Positions 45,639 through 54,749 of a stretch of 64,000 nt of DNA are shown here, piece by piece. Position numbers and translations under genes: made by a program. A model generated the notes under the pieces. The model was given only the letters and a program-made list of their open reading frames with translations. It searched no databases and was not told where the DNA came from. The first letter of the stretch is position 1, and each line of letters begins with the position of its first letter. Origin of the DNA: BOG-1112 sp964611335 (GTDB lineage Bacteria > Bdellovibrionota_B > Oligoflexia > Oligoflexales > Bog-1112); the NCBI GenBank assembly GCA_964611335.1, contig CAZSXR010000001.1:1-64000 (forward strand), read 5' to 3'.

Positions 45639-47702
45639 ATGGAACTTCGGAAAATACGTAATATTGGGATCATGGCACACATTGACGCCGGAAAAACGAC
45701 CACAACCGAGCGCATTCTCTATTATACAGGCAAAATTTATAAAGTGGGAGAGGTCCATGAAGGGACAACGACCACGGACTGGATGGTTCAAGAGCAAGAA
45801 AGAGGAATAACGATTACTTCAGCTGCTGTCAGTTGCGAATGGAGAGATCATTTAATAAACGTTATTGATACTCCTGGGCATGTGGATTTTACTATTGAGG
45901 TAGAGCGTTCGTTGAGAGTTTTAGATGGTGCTATTGCGGTCTTTGACTCTGTTCATGGAGTTGAACCTCAAACTGAGACGGTTTGGCGGCAGGCTGATCG
46001 TTATAAAGTTCCACGCATTTGTTTTGTCAATAAGTTGGATCGTGTTGGGGGCAGTTTTGAAAAGACAGTTGAGTCTATTAAAGAACGTCTGCATCCTTGT
46101 CCTCTTCCCATACAGATTCCCATCGGACTGGAAGACAATTTTGTTGGCATTGTCGATCTAATCCAGTCAAAGGCGTATATTTGGAAAGACGAAAGTGATT
46201 GGGGAAAAAACTTTAAGGAACTCGACATTCCTCAAGAGCTACAAGGCGAATATGAGCGTGCTCGTAGCACGTTGATTGAAACCTTGTGTGAATATGATGA
46301 AGAGATGATGGCAAAGTATCTCGAGGGAGAGACCGTTAGTCCTTCTGAGATTGAGGCAGCCTTAAGAAAAGCTACTCTTGCTTTTCAAATAGTTCCTGTG
46401 CTTGCAGGAAGTGCTCTTCGCAACAAAGGAGTTCAATTTCTTCTCGACGCTATTCTTAAATTTCTTCCATCTCCTATTGATTTGCCTGATTTGGAAGGAT
46501 TTTCTCCCGACGAGAAAGAGGAGATCATTACACGCAAACGTACTCCCGAAGAAGCTTTCTCAGCGCTGGCTTTTAAAATTATGTCGGATCCGTTTTCAGG
46601 TGTCTTAATTTATTTGAGAGTTTATTCAGGAAAAATTCAAGCAGGTGAGGTTTTTCTCAATACAAGAACGGGAAAAAAAGATCGCATCCAAAAAATCTTC
46701 CGAATGCAAGCGAATCAAAGAACGGAAATTAAAGAAACGATAGCAGGTGATATTGTTGCGATTGTTGGTCCAAAGGTTTTAGCGACCGGAGATACTCTTT
46801 GTGATGTAAAAGATCCTATACGTTACGAAAGTATAGTCTTTCCAGAACCGGTTATTTTTCAGGCGATAGAGCCTAAGAATGCCGCAGAAGCGGAAAAACT
46901 TCAAATATCTTTGCGTCGTTTGGAAATGGAAGACCCTACGTTAACAATTAAAGAAGATAAAGAAACAGCTCAAATTCTCATTGGTGGCATGGGTGAGCTA
47001 CATCTTGAAATTATCGTAGATCGATTGAAGCGTGAGTTTAAGGTTGAAGCCAATGTAGGTGCGCCACAAGTAGCCTACAGAGAAGGAATTTCATCGGAAA
47101 TTCTTTTAGAGAAAACTTGGGAGCGACAAGTCACAGAGCGTAAACAGTTTGCTCAACTCACTCTTAAAGTGGAACCAAATGAGGAGCAGACTCTTTTCAA
47201 TTTTGAAAATAAAGTTTCTGCCAAAATATTGCCGGATCATTTTGTAAAAGCAGCCGTGAAGGGAATCAAAAACAGTTTGAATGCCGGTCCTATAGCAGGA
47301 TATCCGGTTGTAGGAATTAAAATCACAGTGACACAAGGTTCCTTTCAAGAAGAGAGCTCTGATGATGCTGCGTTTGAAATTCTGGGAAGTCTTGCTTTAC
47401 GTGAAGCTATTCAGAAGGCTCAACCTATACTTTTAGAGCCGATGATGGCTCTTGAGGTGATGGTTCCTGATAACTATCTTTCCAATGTTATAACGGATCT
47501 GAATGGACGAAGAGCAAAAATTCAAAAGTTAGGACAGCATGGTAAGTTGCAAGTTATCGATGCAGTTGTGCCGCTTTCAAATATGTTTGGATACTCTACG
47601 GATCTTCGTTCTCAATCTCAGGGACGTGCTACTTATAGTATGAAGTTTTTCAAATATGAAAAAGTACCATCGGAAGTGATGGCAAAATTTTCGTATTCAT
47701 AA
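45639..47702 (+). CDS. fusA: Elongation factor G
   Basis: A 687-aa translocase GTPase. G motifs AHIDAGKTTTTERILYYTG (about 11-29), DTPGHVDF and NKLDR (about 130-134), and domains II-V with GGMGELHLEI and the C-terminal EPMMALEVMVP. AAGGGCTGGG lies just before the ATG. It is separated from rpsG by a terminator and followed by a tRNA-Val on the other strand. Confidence 0.97.
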   Translation: MELRKIRNIGIMAHIDAGKTTTTERILYYTGKIYKVGEVHEGTTTTDWMVQEQERGITITSAAVSCEWRDHLINVIDTPGHVDFTIEVERSLRVLDGAIAVFDSVHGVEPQTETVWRQADRYKVPRICFVNKLDRVGGSFEKTVESIKERLHPCPLPIQIPIGLEDNFVGIVDLIQSKAYIWKDESDWGKNFKELDIPQELQGEYERARSTLIETLCEYDEEMMAKYLEGETVSPSEIEAALRKATLAFQIVPVLAGSALRNKGVQFLLDAILKFLPSPIDLPDLEGFSPDEKEEIITRKRTPEEAFSALAFKIMSDPFSGVLIYLRVYSGKIQAGEVFLNTRTGKKDRIQKIFRMQANQRTEIKETIAGDIVAIVGPKVLATGDTLCDVKDPIRYESIVFPEPVIFQAIEPKNAAEAEKLQISLRRLEMEDPTLTIKEDKETAQILIGGMGELHLEIIVDRLKREFKVEANVGAPQVAYREGISSEILLEKTWERQVTERKQFAQLTLKVEPNEEQTLFNFENKVSAKILPDHFVKAAVKGIKNSLNAGPIAGYPVVGIKITVTQGSFQEESSDDAAFEILGSLALREAIQKAQPILLEPMMALEVMVPDNYLSNVITDLNGRRAKIQKLGQHGKLQVIDAVVPLSNMFGYSTDLRSQSQGRATYSMKFFKYEKVPSEVMAKFSYS

Positions 47703-47722
47703 GGAAATGGATTTTAAAAAGA

Positions 47723-47799
47723 TGGTAGGGATGTCCAGACTCGAACTGGAGACCTCTACGATGTCAACGTAGCGCTCTAACCACCTGAGCTACACCCCT
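47723..47799 (-). tRNA. tRNA-Val (anticodon GAC)
   Basis: A 77-base cloverleaf on the minus strand. Acceptor AGGGGTG/CATCCCT with one G-U pair, anticodon stem CTACG/CGTAG with loop TTGACAT (anticodon GAC). CCA is encoded. It lies 60 bases downstream of ftsY on the same strand and may share its transcript. Confidence 0.95.
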
Positions 47800-47859
47800 A
47801 AGAGAGAGCCTAAGTTAAGAAATATAGAATTTTTGTCAACACTTTTCCTTGGCTAGACC

Positions 47860-48972
47860 TTAGCTAAAAAGAGATTTTACGAAATCTTTAGCTTGGAAGC
47901 TCCGTAAATCGGAGGACTTTTCTCCAACTCCAATGTATTTGATCGGGATTCTAAACTCTTCCGCAAGGCCTATTACAACGCCGCCCTTTGCGGTTCCATC
48001 CAATTTTGTCAAACATATGCCAGTGAGTTTTGTAAGTTCTTGGAAGGCTCGAACCTGCATAAAGGCATTTTGTCCTGTTGTTGCATCTATAACGAGCAAA
48101 GTTTCATGTGGGGCATCAGGAATTTCTTTTTTGATGACACGCGTAATTTTAGCAAGTTCATCCATAAGGTGTTTTTTGTTGTGAAGGCGTCCTGCAGTGT
48201 CAATTAAAAGTATGTCGGATTTTCGAGAAACTGCGGCTTTTACAGAATCGAAAGCGACAGCTGCAGGATCGCTTCCCTCTTGATGAGCAATGACTTTGAC
48301 TCCCAGTCTTTGGCCCCATATCTGAAGTTGGTCTATAGCGGCTGCTCTGTAGGTATCTGCGGCGCAGATAAGAACAGACTTATTTTCAGCCAAGTAGTGT
48401 GCTGCGAGCTTTCCGATTGTTGTTGTTTTCCCGACGCCATTCACACCTACAATAAGAATGATTTTAGGAGAGGCATTGATAGATACGTTGGGGATATCAA
48501 GTATGCGTTCGATTTCTTCTGATAGATGAGTTTTAACGAAATCCCAAGAAGGGTTTTTTTCTTGGGTAGCTTTAAGAGTATCTTTGAGATGATGGATAAG
48601 TCTGTCAACCGCCTTAGCGCTGATGTCAGAACGGTATAAAGTTTCATGTAAAGAATTTAAGAGTTCTTCACTGAGTGTGTTTCCCTGAAATAGATTTTGT
48701 AAGTTTATAAGGAGTGCTTGCCTTGTTTTCCCCAATCCTTCACGAAGTTTTAGGAGCCATGATGCCTGATCGAGTTTTTGGATTTCTTCGATGTCAGTGA
48801 GAGGTCTTTCGCTTGTGAAATTTTTTTGATTAGGTTCTTTTTGTTTTCGAAGCTTGAAGGCATAAAACAAGGTCCCTATCAGGAGACTAAGTCCGCCAAA
48901 AAGAAAGAGCAGTAAAATGGGCTTATCGAGAATAAGATTTGAGAGTGTGACAAAGGTGTTCTCGTAATTCAT
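47860..48972 (-). CDS. ftsY: FtsY, signal recognition particle receptor
   Basis: A 370-aa SRP GTPase. An N-terminal membrane helix (about 13-36) and a short charged linker replace the long acidic A domain of Escherichia coli. The NG domain follows, with GVNGVGKTTTIGKLA, DTAGRLHNK and TKLDGTAKGG. It docks ribosome-SRP complexes to SecYEG. I prefer ATG 48972 because the membrane helix then starts near the N-terminus; ATG 49029 would add 19 residues, and neither has a clear ribosome-binding site. Confidence 0.93.
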   Translation of the reverse strand: MNYENTFVTLSNLILDKPILLLFLFGGLSLLIGTLFYAFKLRKQKEPNQKNFTSERPLTDIEEIQKLDQASWLLKLREGLGKTRQALLINLQNLFQGNTLSEELLNSLHETLYRSDISAKAVDRLIHHLKDTLKATQEKNPSWDFVKTHLSEEIERILDIPNVSINASPKIILIVGVNGVGKTTTIGKLAAHYLAENKSVLICAADTYRAAAIDQLQIWGQRLGVKVIAHQEGSDPAAVAFDSVKAAVSRKSDILLIDTAGRLHNKKHLMDELAKITRVIKKEIPDAPHETLLVIDATTGQNAFMQVRAFQELTKLTGICLTKLDGTAKGGVVIGLAEEFRIPIKYIGVGEKSSDLRSFQAKDFVKSLFS

Positions 48973-49071
48973 AAGTATGCAGCTTATAAAAAGTGTTTGA
49001 AGATGTACCCAATAAGATCTTTTATGCATGAGAGCCGAAAGAGCTTATCTCTATCATTAGGAACCATAAAA

Positions 49072-49830
49072 ATGATCCTCAAACAACGGTATTTTATTTC
49101 TAGATGGGTGATGCATATTGTGGGGATACTCTCTGTTTGGGGGGATTTGGCTTTAGCAAGGGTCGCGAGTGATTCTCCGTTGGGTTTAGAGGAACCCCAA
49201 TTCCTTAGTCCTGAGGGAGGTTCTTCGATCATCAAAACGAATAAATGGGATCATAATTTTACGTGTACTTTTGGAATGGCAAAGGGTTCCTGGTTTATCG
49301 ATCAATTCGGGCCGATCTCTCAAAAACACTATGATTCGGAAGCTTTTTTTGGAAAATTTCAATATAGCTTTCATCTGCCTCTGTTGAAGAATTTAGGTTA
49401 TGTATTGGGTAGCTCTTTTGGGTACTATTGGGAGAGACAATCTGACCAAGATGATTTTCACAGGGTTTCTGCAATTCATTTCCCAGGAGTTCATCTTGGA
49501 ATGGTCTATAATTTTACGCCGTACTTTCGTATTCTTGGAGGAGTTGAAACTTATATAGAAAGACTGGATGATCTTGCAATACGTTCAATAGATACAAATG
49601 GAAAGCAGCTTGATCGTAAAATCAGTCTTACAATGAGACCCAACTTCGACTGGATTTTTGCTGCAGATGCCTTTTATTCAGGGAGTTGGGGGCTTCGTTT
49701 GGAGTGGCATATTAGGAGGGTCATCAATACTCCACCGGCCGTGTCAAATGGGCAAGTGATTGGGGCTCAATTGACAAAAAAAGACACTTGGGTCGGTCTA
49801 GGGTTGATTTTTCATCTATTTGCTACGTAA
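49072..49830 (+). CDS. Probable outer-membrane beta-barrel protein
   Basis: A 252-aa protein with a signal peptide (VMHIVGILSVWGDLALA). The mature part alternates aromatic and polar residues in short strands and ends in a GLGLIFHLF-type terminal strand, as in outer-membrane barrels. No family recognised. I chose ATG 49072 with AGGAAC nine bases upstream; the frame is open from 48997, but that part overlaps the ftsY leader. Confidence 0.6.
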   Translation: MILKQRYFISRWVMHIVGILSVWGDLALARVASDSPLGLEEPQFLSPEGGSSIIKTNKWDHNFTCTFGMAKGSWFIDQFGPISQKHYDSEAFFGKFQYSFHLPLLKNLGYVLGSSFGYYWERQSDQDDFHRVSAIHFPGVHLGMVYNFTPYFRILGGVETYIERLDDLAIRSIDTNGKQLDRKISLTMRPNFDWIFAADAFYSGSWGLRLEWHIRRVINTPPAVSNGQVIGAQLTKKDTWVGLGLIFHLFAT

Positions 49831-49847
49831 ACATGCAATGTTTTTCT

Positions 49848-49876
49848 TGGTAAATCCACCTTTTCGTATATATAAT
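49848..49876 (+). promoter_or_regulatory. Promoter of the HU-like gene
   Basis: TTGGTA (49848-49853), 17 bases, then a perfect TATAAT (49871-49876). The start codon at 49911 is preceded by AAGGAG (49898-49903). This is one of the best sigma-70-type promoters in the window and suggests high expression. Confidence 0.65.
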
Positions 49877-49910
49877 TCTAAATTAGTAATTCGTAACAAG
49901 GAGAATAACG

Positions 49911-50351
49911 ATGGCAAAGAAAAAGAAAAAAGCTAAGAAAACAGCAGTAAAAAGTCAAAAAACTTCACGTGTAAAAACAAAGGTGGGGAAAACTATGAAG
50001 ACAGATTTTACCGTTCAGCCTGTTAACAAAGTCACAGATCCAGCTGCAAAACCTCGTACAAAAGGGGAAATCATTCGAGTTCTTTCAGAAAGCACAGGTC
50101 TTTCCAAAAGAGAAGTCGATACAGTTTTTGCAAGCTTAGGACAACTGATTGACCTTGATATCGGCAAAAAAGGTCCTGGAATTTTCAATCTTCCAGGTCT
50201 TATGAAAATCGTTCGTGTTAGCAAACCTGCTACAAAAGCACGCAAAGGTATCAACCCTTTCACAGGTGAAGAAACCACATTCAAAGCAAAACCAGCGCGC
50301 AATGTTGTTAAAGTACGCGCACTTAAAGCTTTGAAAGATATGGTAAAGTAA
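49911..50351 (+). CDS. HU/IHF-family DNA-binding protein with basic N-terminal tail
   Basis: A 146-aa nucleoid protein. Residues 1-28 are almost all Lys, Ala, Thr and Ser, a histone-H1-like tail. The HU fold follows (about 47-146), with TKGEIIRVLSESTGLSKREVD and the DNA-contacting arm near NPFTGEETTFKAKPARNVVKVRALKALK (given here as two adjacent blocks). Ordinary HU is about 90 aa. It probably compacts DNA. A strong promoter and ribosome-binding site suggest an abundant protein. Confidence 0.82.
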   Translation: MAKKKKKAKKTAVKSQKTSRVKTKVGKTMKTDFTVQPVNKVTDPAAKPRTKGEIIRVLSESTGLSKREVDTVFASLGQLIDLDIGKKGPGIFNLPGLMKIVRVSKPATKARKGINPFTGEETTFKAKPARNVVKVRALKALKDMVK

Positions 50352-50367
50352 TTTCTCCCAATCTCCG

Positions 50368-51180
50368 TTAGTGTCTTGGATCGAAGATATCTCTCAAGAG
50401 ATCTCCGATAAAATTGAAAGACAAAATAACTGTAGCGATAAGAACCCCTGGAATGACACTCAGGAAGGGGGCTTCTTCCAGCACGCTTCGTCCTTGAAAA
50501 AGTAATCCACCCCAAGTTGGAATAGTTGAATTTGCTCCGAGACCCAGAAAACTCAAACTGGCTTCTATCAGTATGACTCCTGATAAAGAAAAGGTGCTCG
50601 ATACGAGAAGAGGAGTCCACAAAAAGGGTAGTATGTGCGATTTCAGTATCCGAGAACTTGTAGCGCCAATGGCTATAGCTGCAAAGATATGCTCGCGTTC
50701 ACGAATGCTCAAAACCTGAGCTTTCACTAACCTTGCAGTCGAAGTCCAACCTGTAGCACTGATTGCAAAGATAATATTATTCACATTCGGCCCCAGAAAA
50801 GAAGCAAGAGCCATCGCAAGCAAAATACCTGGAAAAGCCATAAGAATATCGACAGCCCTCATAATGATAAGATCTGTAATCCCACCAAAATATCCGGCTA
50901 GAATTCCTGCAAAGATTCCCAGAACTGTAGAAAGACTTACTGTCGCAAGGACTATTATAAAAGTTTGTCGCGCACCAAAAACAACAAGTGTGAAGAGGTC
51001 GCGTCCAAAAATATCACAACCCATTGGGTGTGAAAAACTTGGTGGACTTAGGCGCTGGCTCAGATTTATGAGTTCGGGATCTTGCAAAGCAAGGAGGTTT
51101 GCAAAGATTGCAAAGATAAGGACTATGGAAATGACCGTCAGTGAAAACAAAAAACGAATGTCTTTAAAGTGTGAAGTCAT
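50368..51180 (-). CDS. Oligopeptide-type ABC transporter permease (DppC/OppC-like)
   Basis: A 270-aa inner-membrane permease with about six helices. The N-terminal motif HPMGCDIFGRDLFTLVVFGARQT (two blocks, about 51-73) is the DppC hallmark. It pairs with the DppB-like gene six bases upstream on the same strand. No ATPase or binding-protein gene is adjacent, so these must be encoded elsewhere. Substrate may be peptides, nickel or opines. Confidence 0.87.
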   Translation of the reverse strand: MTSHFKDIRFLFSLTVISIVLIFAIFANLLALQDPELINLSQRLSPPSFSHPMGCDIFGRDLFTLVVFGARQTFIIVLATVSLSTVLGIFAGILAGYFGGITDLIIMRAVDILMAFPGILLAMALASFLGPNVNNIIFAISATGWTSTARLVKAQVLSIREREHIFAAIAIGATSSRILKSHILPFLWTPLLVSSTFSLSGVILIEASLSFLGLGANSTIPTWGGLLFQGRSVLEEAPFLSVIPGVLIATVILSFNFIGDLLRDIFDPRH

Positions 51181-51186
51181 TTGAAC

Positions 51187-52104
51187 CTATAGTCTAATGC
51201 GTGGATCAATTACTTTATAAACGAGGTCTGTTAGTAAATTTACAAACAGATAGATCATTGAGAATACGAGAACGCAACCCTGTACAAGCGGGTAATCTCT
51301 GTTTCCCAAAGCATCGAGAATCAAAGTGCCTAAACCTGGCCAGTCAAAAATTTTCTCTGTAACTACAGCTCCCGTCAAAAGAACACCAAACTGTAAGCCT
51401 ATTATACTTACGAGTGGCAAAGCTGCATTTCGCAATGCATGTTTTAAAACTATGATGCTGCGTCTCACCCCTTTAGCTTTTGCAGTTCGTATGTAATCTT
51501 CAGACAAAGTATCAAGCAGAGTATTACGAGTCATGCGGCTTAGTATGGAAGCAAGAGCTACAGCTATAGTTAAAGAAGGAAGTATCAAGCTCAGAAATCC
51601 GGTTCGCTCAGAGACAGGAAGCAAATCGAGTTTGATTGCAAAAATAAGAATGAGCATAGGTCCAAGCCAAAAATTAGGAACAGCGATGCCTAAGAGAGAA
51701 AGAGTCATAGCAATTTGATCTTGAGCTTTGTCTTTTCCCAGAGAACTGAGGATTCCCAGTGGAACTCCGATCATGATGGCTATGAGCAGGGCAGTTATTG
51801 CAAGTTGCATGGTTGCAGGAATGCGTTCGAGAATGAGGCTTGTTACAGTGCGGTTATAAATCAAGGATTGTCCCAAATTTCCATGAAGTATTCCTTCAAA
51901 GAATCGAAAAATCTGATGAGGAACACTAAGGTTGAGTCCCAGTTGTTCTCGTAAATTTTCTCGGGCTTCTAAGCTTGCAAAATCGCCAAGAATGCGATCA
52001 ATAGGATCACCTGGAACTAAATGAATCATAAGGCTGACAATGCTTACAACTCCGATTGCAATCGGGATAAGGGAGAGAAGTCTTTTGAAGATGAAGCTTA
52101 ACAT
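51187..52104 (-). CDS. Oligopeptide-type ABC transporter permease (DppB/OppB-like)
   Basis: A 305-aa permease with six helices. It has the DppB start (RLLSLIPIAIGVVSIVSLMIHLVPGDP, split here as two blocks, 8-34) and the cytoplasmic EAA-type loop (YIRTAKAKGVRRSIIVLKHALRN region). It forms the channel with the DppC-like protein. It has an open 281-base upstream region. Confidence 0.88.
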   Translation of the reverse strand: MLSFIFKRLLSLIPIAIGVVSIVSLMIHLVPGDPIDRILGDFASLEARENLREQLGLNLSVPHQIFRFFEGILHGNLGQSLIYNRTVTSLILERIPATMQLAITALLIAIMIGVPLGILSSLGKDKAQDQIAMTLSLLGIAVPNFWLGPMLILIFAIKLDLLPVSERTGFLSLILPSLTIAVALASILSRMTRNTLLDTLSEDYIRTAKAKGVRRSIIVLKHALRNAALPLVSIIGLQFGVLLTGAVVTEKIFDWPGLGTLILDALGNRDYPLVQGCVLVFSMIYLFVNLLTDLVYKVIDPRIRL

Positions 52105-52385
52105 AAGAGTGTTCGATACATCTTATTCGTATCCCTATTGCGAGAATATGAGAAGGCTCTCGGGATCTTCCAAGAGTTTCTTTAATCGTATGAAATTTTG
52201 AACTTTTTGTAAAATGCTCTCGTAATTTTTGTATTGACTGCTTAATTCCCCTCAGGCATCACTAATCCATAGTATAGGTTGATTCCCATACAACAAATAG
52301 AGTAAAATCAAAGTTCTGACTTTTCAAAAGTCGAATCATTTCAAAATCTTAGAAAAATTTAAAATTCAAGTACGAGGAGCCGAAT
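52105..52385. other. Divergent intergenic region between permease genes and 52386 gene
   Basis: A 281-base AT-rich stretch without a convincing reading frame. It contains an odd palindrome GACTTTTCAAAAGTC (52318-52332) 54 bases before the TTG start. TTGACT at about 52234 has no well-placed -10 box. Nothing else was recognised. Confidence 0.4.
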
Positions 52386-52841
52386 TTGCCTTCAAAACAA
52401 AAATCGCCTGATTCTGTCATATGTGGAGACAAAGTAGAAAACCATGAGGCGGAACTCGGGGAAGATCGAAGTGTTTTAACATTGAATCTTTCAGCAACTT
52501 TAAAAAGAAAGTTGACTGAAAAAGCTCAAATCGAAGGAGTGAGTGTTCAAGACTTTGCAAAAGAGCTCCTTGCAGAGGGCTTGGTGTTAAGAGCTTGGGA
52601 AATTGTAGAGAAGAAGAATGCAATGCGTGGAGTGAATAGCTCAAATGCGACAGCATCCCAACCAACGAACAATTACAGAGGGCAAAAGGTAGGCTATCGT
52701 AGTCACCAGAATTCTCACGTCAAACGTATGCCCGATTCCAACTCAAAAAATATCTCACGTCAGAGTTATAAAAATATCATGGATGATAACGCGAATTTTC
52801 TTGAATACGTTCGTAATCAGGAAAAAAGAGATAGGTACTAA
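52386..52841 (+). CDS. Small protein with ribbon-helix-helix-like domain
   Basis: A 151-aa protein. Residues 33-70 (LTLNLSATLKRKLTEKAQIEG and VSVQDFAKELLAEG) look like a ribbon-helix-helix (Arc/MetJ-type) DNA-binding core: one strand and two helices. The C-terminal 80 residues are polar and probably disordered, rich in N, S, R and K. The start is TTG with GAGGAG six bases upstream. A 281-base upstream region with palindrome 52318-52332 could be its own operator. No toxin gene is adjacent, so an antitoxin role is not supported. Confidence 0.62.
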   Translation: MPSKQKSPDSVICGDKVENHEAELGEDRSVLTLNLSATLKRKLTEKAQIEGVSVQDFAKELLAEGLVLRAWEIVEKKNAMRGVNSSNATASQPTNNYRGQKVGYRSHQNSHVKRMPDSNSKNISRQSYKNIMDDNANFLEYVRNQEKRDRY

Positions 52842-52866
52842 ACTCTTTTTCGCTCATGACAATCCC

Positions 52867-53814
52867 CTAAAGCGGAGCATGGGCTTCTAAAGAAATCATC
52901 AATGAAGCAAGCATTGTGTTGAGCACTAGCGAAGATGCAGGTGCCGCAGTTTGTGGAACCGTTGAGGAAAAAGTGAGATCTGTGGGAATATGTATTCTGA
53001 GAAGTTTAAGCTGGGTGTCAATGAGAGGATCTTCATGATGTGGAATTTTAAAAGATCTGAGTATTGAGAAAATTTGAAGGGGTGTGAAGTTTTTGCGAAG
53101 AATAGATGCCACATCTTCTTTGAGTTTTTTAGATTGAGATTTTAAAAAATAAGCTATTTGGTAGTTAATAAATGAAAAATGAAAAGCAAGAACGCGAACT
53201 TCGTTTAATTTACCATTTCTCTTTGTTGTTTCGAAATCAAAGTTCAATTTAAAAAAAGAAGTCATGTTAGTGTTCAGTTGAGCCATGACTTGGTCTTTTA
53301 CTTGAGACTCGTATAGAACCCGGTATTGAAAATTGACTTCACGCCCAATTAGGGCCTTGAATTGATCTCCGAATTCATCCCGGAGTTGCCAACGGCCTGG
53401 AAGGTAATGACTGACTTGCACCCATACGAGGTTCCAGACTGTGGTCCAGTCCTCATAACGTATTAGAAAAGAAGCCAGTTTTAAATCATCAGTCTCATCT
53501 TCTGGAATAAAAAAAGTGTTAATACGGATTATCATTTCTTCGTGAAGTAGAGAAAGTCTGAGTATTTGCGTTTCCATAGAATCTTTGCTTAGTAGAATTT
53601 CAGAACTTCTTTCAACGAGTTCTTTTATAAGACGATTCTCGTATTCTTTTTGGAATTGATCTTGAGTTTGATCCGAAAGCTGTGTGTGAATTCCCAGAAT
53701 TCTCATGCGTAGAAAATTGACTACATTTTTGTGGGTAGAACTTTTCTCTCCTCCTTCACTTGCAAAAGTTGACGACGAAATCATTAAGCAAACAATAAAA
53801 AACACACGATACAT
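52867..53814 (-). CDS. Secreted protein of unknown function, coupled to the deformylase gene
   Basis: A 315-aa protein with a Sec signal peptide (VFFIVCLMISSSTFA, cleavage before SEGG). The rest is helical, charged, with one hydrophobic C-terminal end (SSLVLNTMLASLMISLEA). No family recognised. Its ATG is one base after the deformylase stop (TGAAATG), so it is translationally coupled to it. Confidence 0.65.
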   Translation of the reverse strand: MYRVFFIVCLMISSSTFASEGGEKSSTHKNVVNFLRMRILGIHTQLSDQTQDQFQKEYENRLIKELVERSSEILLSKDSMETQILRLSLLHEEMIIRINTFFIPEDETDDLKLASFLIRYEDWTTVWNLVWVQVSHYLPGRWQLRDEFGDQFKALIGREVNFQYRVLYESQVKDQVMAQLNTNMTSFFKLNFDFETTKRNGKLNEVRVLAFHFSFINYQIAYFLKSQSKKLKEDVASILRKNFTPLQIFSILRSFKIPHHEDPLIDTQLKLLRIHIPTDLTFSSTVPQTAAPASSLVLNTMLASLMISLEAHAPL

Positions 53815-53815
53815 T

Positions 53816-54487
53816 TCAAAGACTCATTTTTCTAATTCTATATTCGTCAATAGTCTCGTTGATTTTATAATCAGAGAGAAGGTGGGGAACTTTGGTATCC
53901 AGAGTTTCAGAGTAAATTTCGATTTTTCCTTTTCCAGCTAGGTCTCTGAAAGTTTCTAAACTTATTAATTCTTTCGCATGGTCTATGTAAAGACTTCCCA
54001 AAAGATGTCGGAATTCATGCTGAAAAATAATAGCAGCAAAAGAATCTAGATATCCTTTGAAAACTTCTCCTTCCAAATTTTGTGCTTCAAAATGTAGTGA
54101 TTTATAAGTTCGCACTAAGCCTCTATCCAAACCTTTCGCACTCAGACAACCATGCCAGTATTTTATGTACTCTTTTGAAACTTGAGTGATGCGTGGGTTT
54201 ATAAAAATTTGCTGCGCTACAGGTTTAAGCTGCGGATACTTTCGTAGAAAGGGATAGCGGGAGGAATCCAAACTTGCTTCGATGATGAAGATCTGTTGAG
54301 AGATCCCAACTTGGGGAGCTGCAATGCCTATACCCTCTTCATGATGCATGGTTGTGATCATGTGATCAACATCACTGCGGAGTTTTTCATCAAAGATCTG
54401 TACCTTTTGCGCTGGTGAATAGAGAACGTGGTCTTTGCGATCGGTAAATCGAGTGGGTCTTTGGACGATTTCCATTATTTTTTTCAT
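53816..54487 (-). CDS. Divergent peptide deformylase
   Basis: A 223-aa protein with the three deformylase motifs in altered form: GIGIAAPQ (52-59, intact), HGCLS (112-116; usually EGCLS, Cys is a metal ligand) and HEFRH (157-161; usually HEFDH). All three metal ligands and the catalytic Glu remain, so it may be active. It removes N-formyl groups from new proteins or acts on another formyl-peptide. It is longer than usual at the C-terminus. The start is uncertain: ATG 54487 begins at the usual family position, but AGGAG is only two bases away; ATG 54556 would add 23 residues. Confidence 0.8.
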   Translation of the reverse strand: MKKIMEIVQRPTRFTDRKDHVLYSPAQKVQIFDEKLRSDVDHMITTMHHEEGIGIAAPQVGISQQIFIIEASLDSSRYPFLRKYPQLKPVAQQIFINPRITQVSKEYIKYWHGCLSAKGLDRGLVRTYKSLHFEAQNLEGEVFKGYLDSFAAIIFQHEFRHLLGSLYIDHAKELISLETFRDLAGKGKIEIYSETLDTKVPHLLSDYKINETIDEYRIRKMSL

Positions 54488-54622
54488 AGCTCCTACCATT
54501 TTCGTAAATTTATAAATCAAAAAAGATGTCTGATGAAATATATGTATCACAAGCAAATAAGATTCGCGAGAATCTAAGGATTTTATTAGCTTTCAGATGA
54601 GTTGAAAAATATTGCTTCTCTA

Positions 54623-54690
54623 AGATCACCGTATATATTTGAAATTCGATCTTGAGTTGTGGATCAAGACATCTTTGTTATCCGTGATCT
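54623..54690 (+). promoter_or_regulatory. Nested hairpin in the divergent region before the GMC gene
   Basis: AGATCAC (54623-54629) can pair with GTGATCT (54684-54690), enclosing the hairpin TCTTGA/TCAAGA (54650-54655, 54664-54669). It lies 60 bases before the GTG start of the GMC oxidoreductase. It may be a leader structure or operator; the pairs are too few for certainty. Confidence 0.25.
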
Positions 54691-54749
54691 CGCGAAGAAG
54701 CAGATAAGCAAATGTCAACACGACGCGTTTAGCATGGCGGAGAGACTTT

